A stretch of 64,000 nt of DNA from Gigaspora margarita (GCA_009809945.1 WTPW01000081.1:335328-399327); one strand, 5' to 3'. Positions 46,952-58,489 are shown, counted from the first letter of the stretch. Notes: generated from the letters alone by a model not told the origin. Program-made: numbers and translations.

Positions 46952-48885
46952 TAGGGATAGGTTCGGTCAGCTAATAGTTGGCTAGCCAATCAGCTATAGC
47001 TGTAGTTGATGTAGTCAACTATAACAGCTTAGCTGACTAGTTAGCCAATACCAAATTTTTTTATTTACTGGCTAATGAATCATATTATTGCTTAATTCAG
47101 CGTTAAGTATACAAATTATATAGAACTATTGCAAGAAATACCCTAGCATCTTTCCTCAAGATCGCTGTCACTTTTTCACTATTATTTGACTATGCTCAAA
47201 AAACTTCAAGTTCATTTTAGGGCTCCTATAGGGCTTAATGTTAGCAAGATATATAGTAAAATCGTTTAAGGGATTTTTTTATTAGGGTGCGAAAAGTGAT
47301 TTCTTATCAGTCATAGGAAATGTCCCCTTGAAATAAGTTTAAAATAAGTTTATAATAAAAATTATAAAAAATACATATAAATTTACTATAAACTTTGAGC
47401 TAAGATTCTTCTCCGGCTTAACTAATTAACTTAAAATTAAATTTTGCAAGTATATAGAACAAGAAAAGAAGAAAATTTTGAGCTTAAAAACCACATTAAA
47501 ATTTTGTGAATTTTGCACTTTTCAAAATGTAACTCTGTCAAAAACAAATATTTACTAATTTTAAATCAGCAGTTATGTGTAAAATTATGCTCTGAAAAAC
47601 TTTACTTAGGCATGAAAGTAGGTTACCTTGTAAGAAAAATAGGTTATCTATGTACTAAAATTAAAATTTATTGTATTTCATTATATAACTTTTTTTCTTA
47701 TTAGGTAACCTACTTTGGGCTCTTAAGCAAAGTTGTTCAGCATATAATTTTACATCACATATGAATTTATTTGCATTTTTCAGACCTTTTACTAGTGAAA
47801 AATGGGGTTAAACTTCAAAAAAAATTTTTTAAAAAAAAAATAATTTTTTTTGAACTTTAACCCCATTTTTCACTAGTAAAAGGTCTGAAAAATGCAAATA
47901 AATTTATATGTGATATAAAATTACATGCCGAACAACTTTGCTTAAGAGCCCAAAGTAGGTTACCTAATAAGAAAAAAAGTTATATAATGAAATACAATAA
48001 ATTTTAATTTTAGTCCATAGGCAACCCATTTTCTTACAAGGTAATCTACTTTCACGCCTAAGTAAAGTTGTTCAGAGCATAATTTTACATATAATTGCTA
48101 ATTTAAAATTAGTAAATATTTGTTTTTGACAGAGTTACATTTTGAAAAAGTGCAAAATTGGCAAAATTTTAATATAATTTTTAAGCTCAAAATTTTCTTC
48201 TTTTCTTGTTCTATATACTTGCAAAATTTAATTTTAAGTTAATTAGTTAAGCTGAGAAGGATCTTTAGCTCAAAGTAAATAGTAAATTCATATGTTTTTT
48301 TTATAATTTTTATTATAAACTTATTTCTAGGGGACATGTCCTATGACTGTTATGTAAATTTTAATGCAATAAGTAAAGCAAACGTTTTGTTTTGATCTTC
48401 TGCTTGTGTTATATTACACCTTATCTTGTTATTTTATTGGCCAAAAATCACGTGATAATGAAATTTTGATGGTAATTATACTTGATACCCTAGCGCACAT
48501 TACAGCAGATTCTTGATTTTGATTGGCTAAGAGCAATGATCGAAATCTAGACAGAAATTACTTAATAGGCCAAATGATCTACAAATTTGACCAGAACTAG
48601 ATTGTTTTGAAATGTAGATCAGATCTTCAATATTTTGATTATTTTGATTGGCTGCTTACAGCATATGGCCCGTACTTTTTTTCACTATAGCTAGGGTACT
48701 CTAATATGTATAACTGTATAACATATAAAAATACAATTATTTGGCACTTGTTTATATCCTTTATTGAAAATTGATTAAGAAATTGATCAAGTAATTTATT
48801 GGCTATAGCTGGCTATAGTCAGCTACTTGTCAAAAGTCGATGATAGCTAACCGATAGCTGATCTAGCTGACTGAACCTATCTCTA
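46952..48885. mobile_element. hAT-like element with TAGGGATAGGTTCGGTCAGC ends, nested
   Basis: 1,934 bp with a perfect 8-bp duplication GACCTGAC (46944-46951, 48886-48893). The right end is 'gctgactgaacctatctcta'. Subterminal 'tagctgac' / 'agccaatcagctatagc' words occur at both ends. The fold-back element 47308-48349 sits inside it. Its left flank also holds a reverse-orientation shared core at ~47215-47290. Confidence 0.85.
47308..48349. mobile_element. 1,042-bp full-length fold-back element, young copy
   Basis: The whole element is one palindrome centred near 47832. Outer ends CAGTCATAGGAAATGTCCCC and its mirror; flanked by TTAT on both sides. Arms agree in order and closely in sequence, for example 'taggttaccttgtaagaaaa' facing 'ttttcttacaaggtaatcta', and 'accttttactagtgaaaaat' facing 'atttttcactagtaaaaggt' next to the loop. 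A 63-codon open frame in the left arm has no domain. An older relative lies at 19425-20812. Confidence 0.9.
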
Positions 48886-49019
48886 GACCTGACCCATTTT
48901 TTCTGATCCAGGTCTGACCTGACACACATTTTTTCTGACCCAACCCGACCCAGGTTGGGTCAGATCCAAGTTGGGTTGGGTCAGACTCGACCCAGATAAG
49001 TCCCCTAATAAGTCTGATA

Positions 49020-51088
49020 TGTTTGCTTTTTGTATATTGAGAGGTTTTTGTCCTTTATACATAATAGAGAGAGCAAGCATTAGGTATTAAATAGCATTAG
49101 ATATTATCTAAATGATTTCTCTATTATAATAAAGTTTCATTAATGAATGTTTATTATGTCGTATCTATTGGCTTTATTTATTTTTGTATTGTTTTTTTGT
49201 GAATCCCCTTTCAGTATATTTATAAACTAACCATATGTATTCCTTCTCTTGTTTACTATCGCTAACCTAAATCTGGCCCTCTAATCTGACGCTCTCCCAA
49301 ATTTTGATAGTAACACTGTTTTGTCTATTAATATACTGCTTGATTTCTAAAAAAAAAAAAAAAAAAAATCTAAAATGGCTTAAAATCTATTTGATAAATA
49401 TAAGACCACAGCAATGTAATAAACTACTGATAATAAATATACAATAAAAATTGCGCATTTTATCAATAGTGATAGCAATAATTACTAATAATCACATTGA
49501 TGTTAAATTGATCTTTTTATTGATATTTATAAAGACAAATCTTTGTTGTGACATGCTTCTTTTTTTTATTCATTGTATATGAATCGATCTTTATTGCCTT
49601 ATATTACATATTTTCTTCAACACTTTATTGATTTACAAGGCTATGGCTTTGTAACTTGTGAAATTTGTTATAATAAATGTATAAATATACTAAACAATTC
49701 CAATCTTTAGTGTTCAAGCTAATGCTTTTAAGGATCTTTGTGTTGGCATAACAGAAGAACTGCATATGCCTAAACAAGATAGGAATTACTTGGGATACAA
49801 GTTTGTTCTGTCAAAAATTTTATAAAATAATCTGTTCTGCTCACCATGCTGGGCATGGTGGTCATGAAAAAACTAGAAATAGTAAATTATGTTTTTTTTT
49901 AAAAAAAAAACTTGTGCTAATTATCTTATTAGATTTGGGTTAGACAAGACACCAACCAGATTTCTGCTATTGCCAAAAACAAATACAGGCAGAAATGCAA
50001 AAATTATTAAAATATATATGGATATTTAAATATATTCTTTTAATATATAAAATTTAGCTAACATTTAATATTTAGGCAAGTATATATTAAAATTTTTTTT
50101 AACTCTTTGACGGTCTCGCCAGTAATTTTATTAAGTATAATTCAGTTTTAGTCTATATACATGATGAGGATACAACAAGTCACATATGCATTTTGGTGTC
50201 TAATTTAAGTAGTCCGCCTGAAGGTTCTACACTAGCTGCCATACATACAACCCAACTATGGAAGTTGCCTAATTAAAGGGATGGCTAAAGCCATATACCC
50301 ACTGATTTTTGAAAATTTAGTTAAAATTAGGGTTAGAGCCTGTTTAGCATTAGGGTTGGGATTAGGGTTAGGATATATATATAGATAAAATTGCCTTCTT
50401 GTCATTTTTATTAATGGCCCAAGATAGGTTTGAACTGCCATTTTTATGTTCTTGCATTTTTTTTGTTTTTTATCTTCTTCGGGCTGATCCATGTAAACAA
50501 AATTTTGCGACTCCGGTTGGTTGATTTACACAAAAATGTCACATGGGTACATGGCTTTAGATGACCCCCTAATTAAGTATATATTAATCTATTTTTATTG
50601 CTTTTTATTTATATATATATATATTAATATTTTAATTTTTACTTTATTATTATTATTTCTAAATTTTTTTACTTGCTTTTTTTTTTAATAGCTGTTAAAT
50701 AGATACCGATCCTAAAATGGTGATCCAGAATAAATATAAATTCAGCAATGACACTAACTAGAATATATAAACTACTTTTTATTATTATTAACATATCACC
50801 TTAACAGTTAAGATTAAAATGCGTTATTGCAATTTTATTTAGATGAGTTTTTTTATTTAATATATATTTAATATGGTTAACTGATGTCTAAAATGGTGTT
50901 AGCAAATCTTGCTTTTGATTATATATTGAATAACTGCATTTTTACATGTTGCTTATCTGTATTTGCATAATGTGTTACCTTGATTTTTTTAATATGCACA
51001 TGCCATATGATCAGAGGGTAATTTGTAGTTATGTTAGGTAAAGTTAGACAAGTATATTTTTTTGTTTAGAAGGTTTTAGATCTTTGTA
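49020..51088. other. Intergenic with coding relics, no intact gene
   Basis: A 20-base A run lies near 49351-49371. Near 49780-49990 a plus frame reads 'HHAGHGGHEKTRNSK', possibly a zinc-ligand-rich relic of a transposon protein; the family is not recognised. 50155-50275 is annotated separately. 50320-50410 is a reverse-orientation shared core with repeated TTAGGG-like words. 50866-50930 is a copy of the ACCAGGAACG repeat family. Confidence 0.45.
50155..50275 (-). pseudogene. Degenerate coding relic shared with 26165-26285
   Basis: Minus-strand frame with 'ASVEPSGGLLKLDTKMHM' before a stop, matching 'ASIEPLGKLLKLDTK' in the other copy. Flanking similarity continues on both sides for ~20-30 bases. 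Protein family unknown. Confidence 0.4.
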
Positions 51089-51149
51089 TACCAGGAACAG
51101 AGTATGAAATACAAAGAGTATTGTTTACAGACAAGTTAAGTGATATTGG

Positions 51150-53330
51150 CAATTCTGGGTATCTGATTGGACAGTGTTCCTTGTGATTTTGTATGCTATG
51201 CTTGCTGACATTTTGTGCTTTTAAATTTACTGTTTACCACAGTAGAGATTGATCTTTATGTGTTTACAATATTGCTTTTACATTGACTTGATTGTTTATA
51301 ATTGTGCTTTCTTGATTTATTGTATATATGTATTAATTTTGTAGCTTGTTTTTACTTGTTTTACTCAGGATTATGCTTGGATTATTGATTATGTATCAAA
51401 TCACTTAAGATTTTTTATTTTATATTTTGCTAATTTTATATTTTCTGAAATTGATTTATATATTAGGGCTTATTTTTATAACATTTTAACATTAGTACTG
51501 CTAATTGAATAGTCATTCCTTGTGATGTTGTATGCCATGCATGCTTATATTTCATGCTTTTAAGTTACTGTTTATTGCAGTAGGGATTGATGTTTAAGGG
51601 ATTCTATTATATTATGGTATGTGTTCACAGTATAGATTTTTTTATGTATTTATTGACTTGATTGTTTATCAATGTGCTTTTTTGATTTAATGTATTTATA
51701 TGTTAACATTGTAGCTTGTTTTTACTTGTTTTACTCAGGGTTCCATTTTGATTATCAATTATGTTTCAAGTTACTTAAGATTTTTTTATTTTATATTGGT
51801 ACATTTTATTTTTTTAACTTAATTCATAATTGTATTAATATGGGGCTTATTTTTATAACAGTTTACTATTAGTACTGCTGATTGGATTGTCATTTTCTTG
51901 TGATTTTGTATGCATGCATGGTTATGTTTTGAGCCTTTAAGTTACTGTTTATCACAGTAAGAATTGATGTTTAAGGGATTCTATAATATTACAGTATGTG
52001 CAGTGTTTAAAATTCAATATTTTTATGGTTCTTGATAAATATTTGAGTTTTTTTAAGAACATTAATATTTTAAAAAGGTTCTTTTGTTTGAGAACATTTA
52101 TCCTCTTGAAATGTTCTCAAAGAGAACATTTATAAAATTTTTATGTTCTAGATTTACTAATGAGAACAATAAATTATATAAAATGTTTATTAATTTGATA
52201 ATGTAATTTGATCATAACAAATTCTGTACATAAATATGTACTATATATAGCACATATGTTTAAAGCTTTACAATATGGGTAACAAATAAATATTTAAGAA
52301 AATAACCTTTAAAGATTTTTAAAATTAAATATTCGTTAGCCATACAGTATGTTTTGTATATTGAGAGTATCATTATTGTGTAAACTTATATATAGATAAT
52401 TTGGATCAAATGATATGCTAATACTAAGCAAAAAAAAAAGACATCAAATAACAAAGTAGTTGGATTCTAATTTATTGCATTAACCAATAGTAGCATTAAT
52501 AAAATATTATAGAAAGGCTTGTTTTACTATGAGCAAATATAAAAAGCACTTGAAATTTTAACAAAATTATTAGAAATTAAATTATATAATACATTGTGTT
52601 ATGTTGAAAAAATACAAAGAATCATATACAAAGTTTAAAAAAAAAATATTAATAGATAAGCATGAACTTAGTGTGTAAATTGTAAATTTAGAATTTATTT
52701 TCAAATAAGTTATTATTCTATTAACAAAAATTCTTTATCAAAAATTATTTTATTTATTATATTAAACTATCAGAGCATAAGTTATTTATTTATAATCTAC
52801 TTATTTTATTATTAAAAGTTAGATATAATCACTATATATTAAACTACAAGTAAGTAAGTGCAGTGTAAGAAAAGCTTAATTTTCAATTAGCATACCAATA
52901 ATGGTGCAAAATTGATCATAGAATTAATTATTATATTATTGATTTTATTAATTTGAATTAATTTTGTTGTAAATTAATAAATAATATCAATATTGTTTGA
53001 AGCTAATATAAACATGAACATTTTTTAAAAATTAATGTTCAATATATTTAATATAGAATGAACACTAAAAAGTTTTTAAGAACAATAAAATTTAAATTAT
53101 GCTCTTTTGAGAACATAACTTTTAATTTGAATTTTAAACACTGAGTATGTGTTATAGTATTGATTTTTTTTATATTTACATTGTTTATCATCATGCTTTC
53201 TTGATTTATGTGTTAATATTGTAACTAATTATTATTTGTTTTACTTAGGATTCTGTTTGGATTATCAATTATGTATCAAGTCACTTAAGATTTTTTTATT
53301 TTATAGCTTAAACTAAAATATCATTAGTCA
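51150..53330. repeat. ~365-bp tandem repeat, three units, split by a hAT-like element
   Basis: The anchor 'ttgttttactcagg' occurs at 51357 and 51727, and as 'ttgttttacttagg' at 53237. Removing the 1,151 bp of inserted element plus duplication leaves a third step of ~359. Other shared phrases: 'cttgtgattttgtatgc', 'aagttactgttta', 'cagtagggattgatgtttaa', 'atcacttaagattttttatt'. Non-coding. Confidence 0.75.
52001..53143. mobile_element. hAT-like non-autonomous element, CAGTGTTTAAAATTCAA ends
   Basis: 1,143 bp with a perfect 8-bp duplication AGTATGTG (51993-52000, 53144-53151). Ends CAGTGTTTAAAATTCAA and the mirrored TTGAATTTTAAACACTG. Subterminal words include 'ttgagaacat' and 'aagaacatt' repeats. 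AT-rich interior without coding frame. Confidence 0.9.
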
Positions 53331-53468
53331 TTAGCACAAAATTTTTGTAAAATATATTGTATTTCAGCAGCAAAAGTTTAATATCAAGTGGCTGCACAAT
53401 TGAAAAACTATTCAAAGATTATAAGGTTTTGACATTTGATTAAAATATTAATCATGCAATTTAAATTA

Positions 53469-53584
53469 CCGTATTGTCGCGAAATAATGCACAGGGGTGA
53501 AATTACAAATTTTAGTCTAAATTAAGCTTAATTTAGGCCAAATCTCTAAATAATGCCCATGCCTGTTATTTTGCGACAATACGG
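53469..53584. mobile_element. TA-flanked 116-bp MITE, CCGTATTGTCGC ends
   Basis: CCGTATTGTCGCGAAATAAT is mirrored by TTATTTTGCGACAATACGG between TA dinucleotides. The centre 'ctaaattaagcttaatttag' is itself palindromic. The interior is shared with the small element at 45645-45741. Confidence 0.85.
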
Positions 53585-53589
53585 TATAA

Positions 53590-56288
53590 TATTTTTTAAA
53601 GCATTAGCTATTAAACTTTAATGTAATTGATTCATGATTATTAGTTAATTATTACTTTCAGGTCCCAAACTGATTAAACATTATATGTATCACTTATTGG
53701 TCAATCTGATCTAAATATTCAAAAATATATATGTATTTTTTATAATATTTACTAATGCTATTTACAATTTTGTTCTCTATATAAAATGCTTTTTATACCA
53801 TATTTCATTATAATACTGAATAAGTTAAGCTTTTAAACATAATTAAACAATAAACACTAAAAAATATACATAGTGTTGGCACATGACTAATTAAACTACT
53901 AATATAATTAATGAATTCATACAACTTATTTCAGAATTTATTAATGTAACCTAGTTATATGCCAACTCTGTACTATACACATATAAACTAAGATATGTAT
54001 AATTTATTAGTTAATATTAATAAACTGTTAAAATATTTTATTTTTTAAAACTTCTAATATGATCTACTAATTCTTCTATTCCTAGTTTTGTGTAATAGCA
54101 TTATGCAGCTACTTTAATATATGATATGGATTTATGAGATAAATAAACAGGTAAGCATGGGATAGGCCTATATATATATATTAGGATTAGGTTAAAAAAT
54201 GATAGCTAATTACTATGGCATGTTTTTTAGAATAAGTATTTTACACCCAATACCTGACTGATTAGATCTCTATTTTGTGATTGAATGGATAATATTGATC
54301 TAAATAGCTTAAATTCTAGTTGTAAATTCAATAGTCTATTCATATTGTTTTAATAGTTGAAAATAGTTTACTATAATATTTACAGTTAACTATAGCATCT
54401 ATTGTTCGTGTAGTTAATTATAGTTACAAGTAGTTGAATACACTTAACTGTAGTTCTAATAGTTGATCTAATGTGTACAGATAATATGGCTTATACAAAA
54501 ATTTATATTTCAACAAACAATGGATTATATAACTAGTGATTACATACAATTGGATAAATTATTATTGCTCAATTATATGACTTTATTTACATTATAAGAA
54601 AAACATATGGGAATTCCATTTGCTATCATTTCTATAATACATAGTAGGATAACTAGATTCTAAATATTTTCAACCATTAACCATATGCCTTTATGCAAAT
54701 TACACTAAGAAACAAACTATTCTATTCTAAGAATGCCAAAAAAAACTCTTGTAAGGTAATAGCACTTATACCAGAAATGTAGTATGAAGTACAAAGTGTA
54801 TGGTTTAGTTCATACATCATGTTCATCCACGAAATCTTGATTCTGATTGGTTGTTTCGATTTTATGTATTACCTGTTACCTGTTACGTTTATATGCGATG
54901 ATTGACATATGTACACAGCCCTAATCAGCCCTAATCAGATGATCTAGAGTCTAGTGATATGCCACGTAAGTACTATACATGCAGTACGTACAATAAATTA
55001 AAGCGAAAAATTAAAGTGAATTAAAAATAAATAAAAAATAAGTTTAAAAAATAAAAAAATAAAAAAAATAAAATTTAAACGAATTAAAAAAAAATTATAA
55101 ATCATAAAAAATAAAACTAAAATTTTAGTTCATATTTGATTGTTCTCTCATATATGTTTATTTCATTTACGATGAAACGATTCAGGAAAAACTGCTGAAA
55201 AAAGAGCTTCCAAAATAGTTTTTATTCGATTGTGAAGCTAAAGAACTAGTATTAATAAGTAAAAAGAAATGTTTAAATAAATATGTATCTTTTATAGAAA
55301 TAACAATTCAAAAACAATTATTCAAATTGATACTTTTAATGAGAAACAAATTTGTATTCGGGCAATGGGAACTGGGAGAATTAGTCGACCCAAAATTCTG
55401 ATCTGTGATCGATGCAGATCTGATCATGAAATCACGAGAATTTTAGCTGTAAAATTGTACATATGATCTCGGATAATTAATTAGAGTAGCTGCGCAGCGC
55501 GTGATACCGTACAGGACCAGTACGATCGTGCACAAGTTTTTAAAAGAAACGTATTTTTATTTTCTTTATCATTATGTCCAAATTCTATATATACCATATA
55601 AATTCTATGATTCATTATGTATTTCATCTTTTGTCATGTAATTTGTTGTCATGAGTTTTGTCATTTGTTAATTAAAGGTTGCCTGATGAAATGGTTTTTT
55701 CATCATGATGAAACTATTTCATTCTTCATCAGGGTTATCAATAGGGTCCGGAATGGGTCAGCCGGCCTGTTTCGGACCCCACACCACTCATGGCCATAAA
55801 GCTCATTCACCAAAAAAAAATTCTTAGTCTATCGGTGCTGAGTATCAAATGAAGTGGTCTTGTACTGTTATTGTCAGGGAGCCTAGTGGGTTATCATGTT
55901 GTTTACCTAGAGATGTGTGAATGCAAGTTTACATTACATAATGCAACATGATGCATTGTGTAGTTCTGTATAATATACCGTGGACTTCTCAAAACCTATA
56001 TGTAGTGAACAGACTTGTATTATTACAGAGAGGTTATCGGATTCAAAAGCATAAACTATTAGATTTATATAGTGGAAACAGACCTGGTAGATTTATTTTT
56101 TATTGGATTTCACAGGTTATTGATTTTGATAGGAATAAACATCTATAAAGTGATTATTGATGAAATGACATAGATTAAAATTACATAATAATTTCTATGT
56201 ACATTTTTAAATTTTAGGCAACTTGCACCGTATTATGCAGCATTACGTAGAACATTGTCTACATAATGCATACGGCACATCTCTATAC
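53590..56288. other. Intergenic, no gene seen
   Basis: AT-rich DNA. It contains one copy of the ACCAGGAACG repeat (54771-54860) and a 'tagctaat'/'agttaacta' rich stretch near 54330-54480. A solitary 'gtagctgcgcagcgcg' terminus lies at 55493 and a GC-richer patch with TAGGGTCCGGAATGGGTC at 55743. Short open frames near 55617 and 55948 have no domains. Confidence 0.45.
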
Positions 56289-56530
56289 TTAGGCGAGACC
56301 AACTGGTTTGGTGTTTTACATTACCCCCCTCCCCTCCAGGGGGGGAGAGGGTGGTTCACATAGTAAAATTTTAAAAATTTTTTTTCTGAATTGTTCGTTA
56401 CTGTAAAAATTTTCTGAAATATCCCAAAGCCTTATATATATTTATCTAATTTTTTTTTACTATGAGGGAGAGGGGGGAACTCTGAGGAGGGGGGTAATGT
56501 AAAACACCAAATCCAGTTGGTCTCACCTTA
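56289..56530. mobile_element. MITE with 'gagaccaactgg' ends and G/C runs
   Basis: 242 bp. TTAGGCGAGACCAACTGG is mirrored by 'ccagttggtctcacctta'; next inwards 'tggtgttttacattaccccc' faces 'ggggggtaatgtaaaacacc'. The G-runs in the two halves face each other. Non-coding. Confidence 0.85.
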
Positions 56531-56702
56531 CCATGGAGTTTCTTAATGGATACGGGTTCCTGCTTTTCTTTCTTAGTCTCAGAGTCTAATCACTCAACGT
56601 GTGAGGTCTTGCGGTACCTAATCACCAAAGAAGAGGTCCTTGCATCATTTGTTAATAACTGATTAAGTGACAATACATTACCTTTAGGAACTTCATCATA
56701 AT

Positions 56703-56793
56703 AATTATATTTTGTGTACAGTTAACCGTCTATGGAAAATCTATCATGATGATAAATTTTCTATAGACAGCTAACTGTACACAAAATATAATT
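56703..56793. repeat. 91-bp hairpin
   Basis: 'attatattttgtgtacagtt' and 'cgtctatggaaaat' pair with 'attttctatagacagctaac' and 'tgtacacaaaatataat' around a 'catgatgat' loop. Probably a small MITE. Confidence 0.75.
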
Positions 56794-57849
56794 GAAAGTC
56801 TGAATGGTCTTTTTCCTTTGGCAGCACTTATATAGTAATTCAATTTTAACGATCATACGTTATCATAATATTTACCTGAAAATACCAGATACATGGCTTA
56901 AAAAGTCATAAAGGTTGAAATAATAAATTGAAGATGTGATTATCCATTCTTGCAATTGACAAAGCTTCGAATTATCGTGGATTCTGATAATTTTTCATCA
57001 CAAAATCTGTAAATTTTGACACTTTTTACAAATAAGTTAAATATAATGGATCATTATTTCACTGACAACACTTTAAAGACACCACATTAATTGACACTCA
57101 TGTACTGACAAGCTTATTTTACAGACGAATTTATTCACATACAAGTATAATTTCATAAAGAGCACATTTCATCAATAGCTCATACTATACTTAATCCTTA
57201 CTATATTGACTAGAATTATTTTGCAAAATGAGGTATTGGCAAAATATATCATCTATGAACTGAACTTATTATTGATATAATAGGCTTGTCAGTGAAAAGA
57301 GTGTTGGTAAAATGTAATGTGTTTGAAGCAATCGAAACTACTGTATAAATGGTTGGGTCTATTACACTCCACAAATTTTAAAACCTATAGTGGACCTGAG
57401 GTCTAGTACATGGTTGAGAGTTTGTATTATTGAAAGTAAAAATTTGAAATACATACACACTTCGTAATTGCATTTCAATGAAGAAGGTCTTGAGATCTGT
57501 GCATGGGTTTAATATCCGGTGGGTCACTATTCAGAAGGATCTTTTATCTGACTGTTTATAAGCAAAACTATTTTGTGTGAATAACGAAAGATGATACCAT
57601 GTTCAAAAAAAACAATTGGTAAAATTTAAAATTAATATCGTTAATGTTATTATATCATAATTAATAATCATGACGCCAGATTTGCATCATAATTAGTGAT
57701 TTGCATATGAAATTATAATAACCATATATAGTATGTGAAAATCTTAACTCTTTCTAAAAATGATCGAATGAAAATCATTACCCTTACCAAGAATGGATTC
57801 TGCAAAAATCTGCATAGGCGACATAGATAAAGTCGATTCCAACCATCCC

Positions 57850-57982
57850 TTTACATATTTTATGTTACACATTCAATGTGATCGTACTGGTATTACACAT
57901 TTCATATTACACATTCAACGTGATCGTACTAGTAATCCCTCTACACATTTCATGTTACACATTCAACGTGATCGTACTGGTA
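57850..57982 (+). repeat. Three-unit tandem repeat with preserved reading frame
   Basis: 'catgttacacattcaacgtg' + 'atcgtactggta' occurs three times with steps of 42 and 48 bases, both multiples of three. The plus frame from an ATG at 57793 (69 codons) therefore reads 'HFMLHIQRDRTG' three times. There is no other sign of a gene; it may be coincidence or a relic. Confidence 0.5.
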
Positions 57983-58084
57983 TGAGTATTATAATTCATT
58001 GATCTGGATATTTAGGTCAATCAATCGAATATCAAGATCAGACAAACTATCTTTTTTCATAACTCGAAGATAATCTTATAAATA

Positions 58085-58485
58085 CACTTTTCAGAAAAGT
58101 TAATGGACATCGTTCTAATCACATCCTAACTTTAATAATGCTTTTAAATTGTTGATGCTCATTGTTTACAATAACACCTGATTTTATGATTCAGTTGCAA
58201 TACCTCTCATTACACTAGCTCAAATTTAAATTCTATATTTACCTTTGATACCAGTACTTGACTTTTTCTAGATCTCTTGCTATTCCAATTCCATTTGATA
58301 AAATTCTGCAACTGAAGACATTCCCCTAGTGCTCCCCATTTCCGCAGATTGTTGATAATCATTGAATGTCTTGCATTCATATTTTTCAACTCCAATTCCT
58401 TTTTCATAATAATATCTGACCCAATTTGTTCCAATTGTGTTCCCCGATTTTTATACAACATAAGCACATTTCGATCGACATGAAA
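58085..58485 (-). pseudogene. Truncated Sel1-repeat gene fragment with 3' flank
   Basis: On the minus strand, one to two Sel1 units are readable: 'YYYEKGIGVEKYECK', 'YQQSAEMGS', then after a frameshift 'SNGIGIARDLEK' and 'VKYWYQR' with stop at 58241-58239. This is the same terminal peptide as the Sel1 gene at 37276-39160. The sequence after the stop also matches that gene's 3' flank ('gaatttaaatttgagct', 'aatcataaaatca', 'gattagaacgatgt'). It is a broken duplicate of the gene's last part; nothing of the N-terminal region is present here. Confidence 0.75.
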
Positions 58486-58489
58486 ATTG

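Larger units (their letters stand above)
46387..49007. mobile_element. hAT-like element with GGGTTGGGTC words, outer shell of a deep nest
   Basis: 2,621 bp. TAGGGGCTTAATGGGTCG and its mirror 'cgacccagataagtccccta' form the ends; flanking octamers ATAAGTTC and ATAAGTCT agree at 6 of 8 positions. ACCCAACCC/GGGTTGGG words fill both subterminal regions. Insertions at 46566-46925 and 46952-48885 occupy most of it. Confidence 0.8.
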
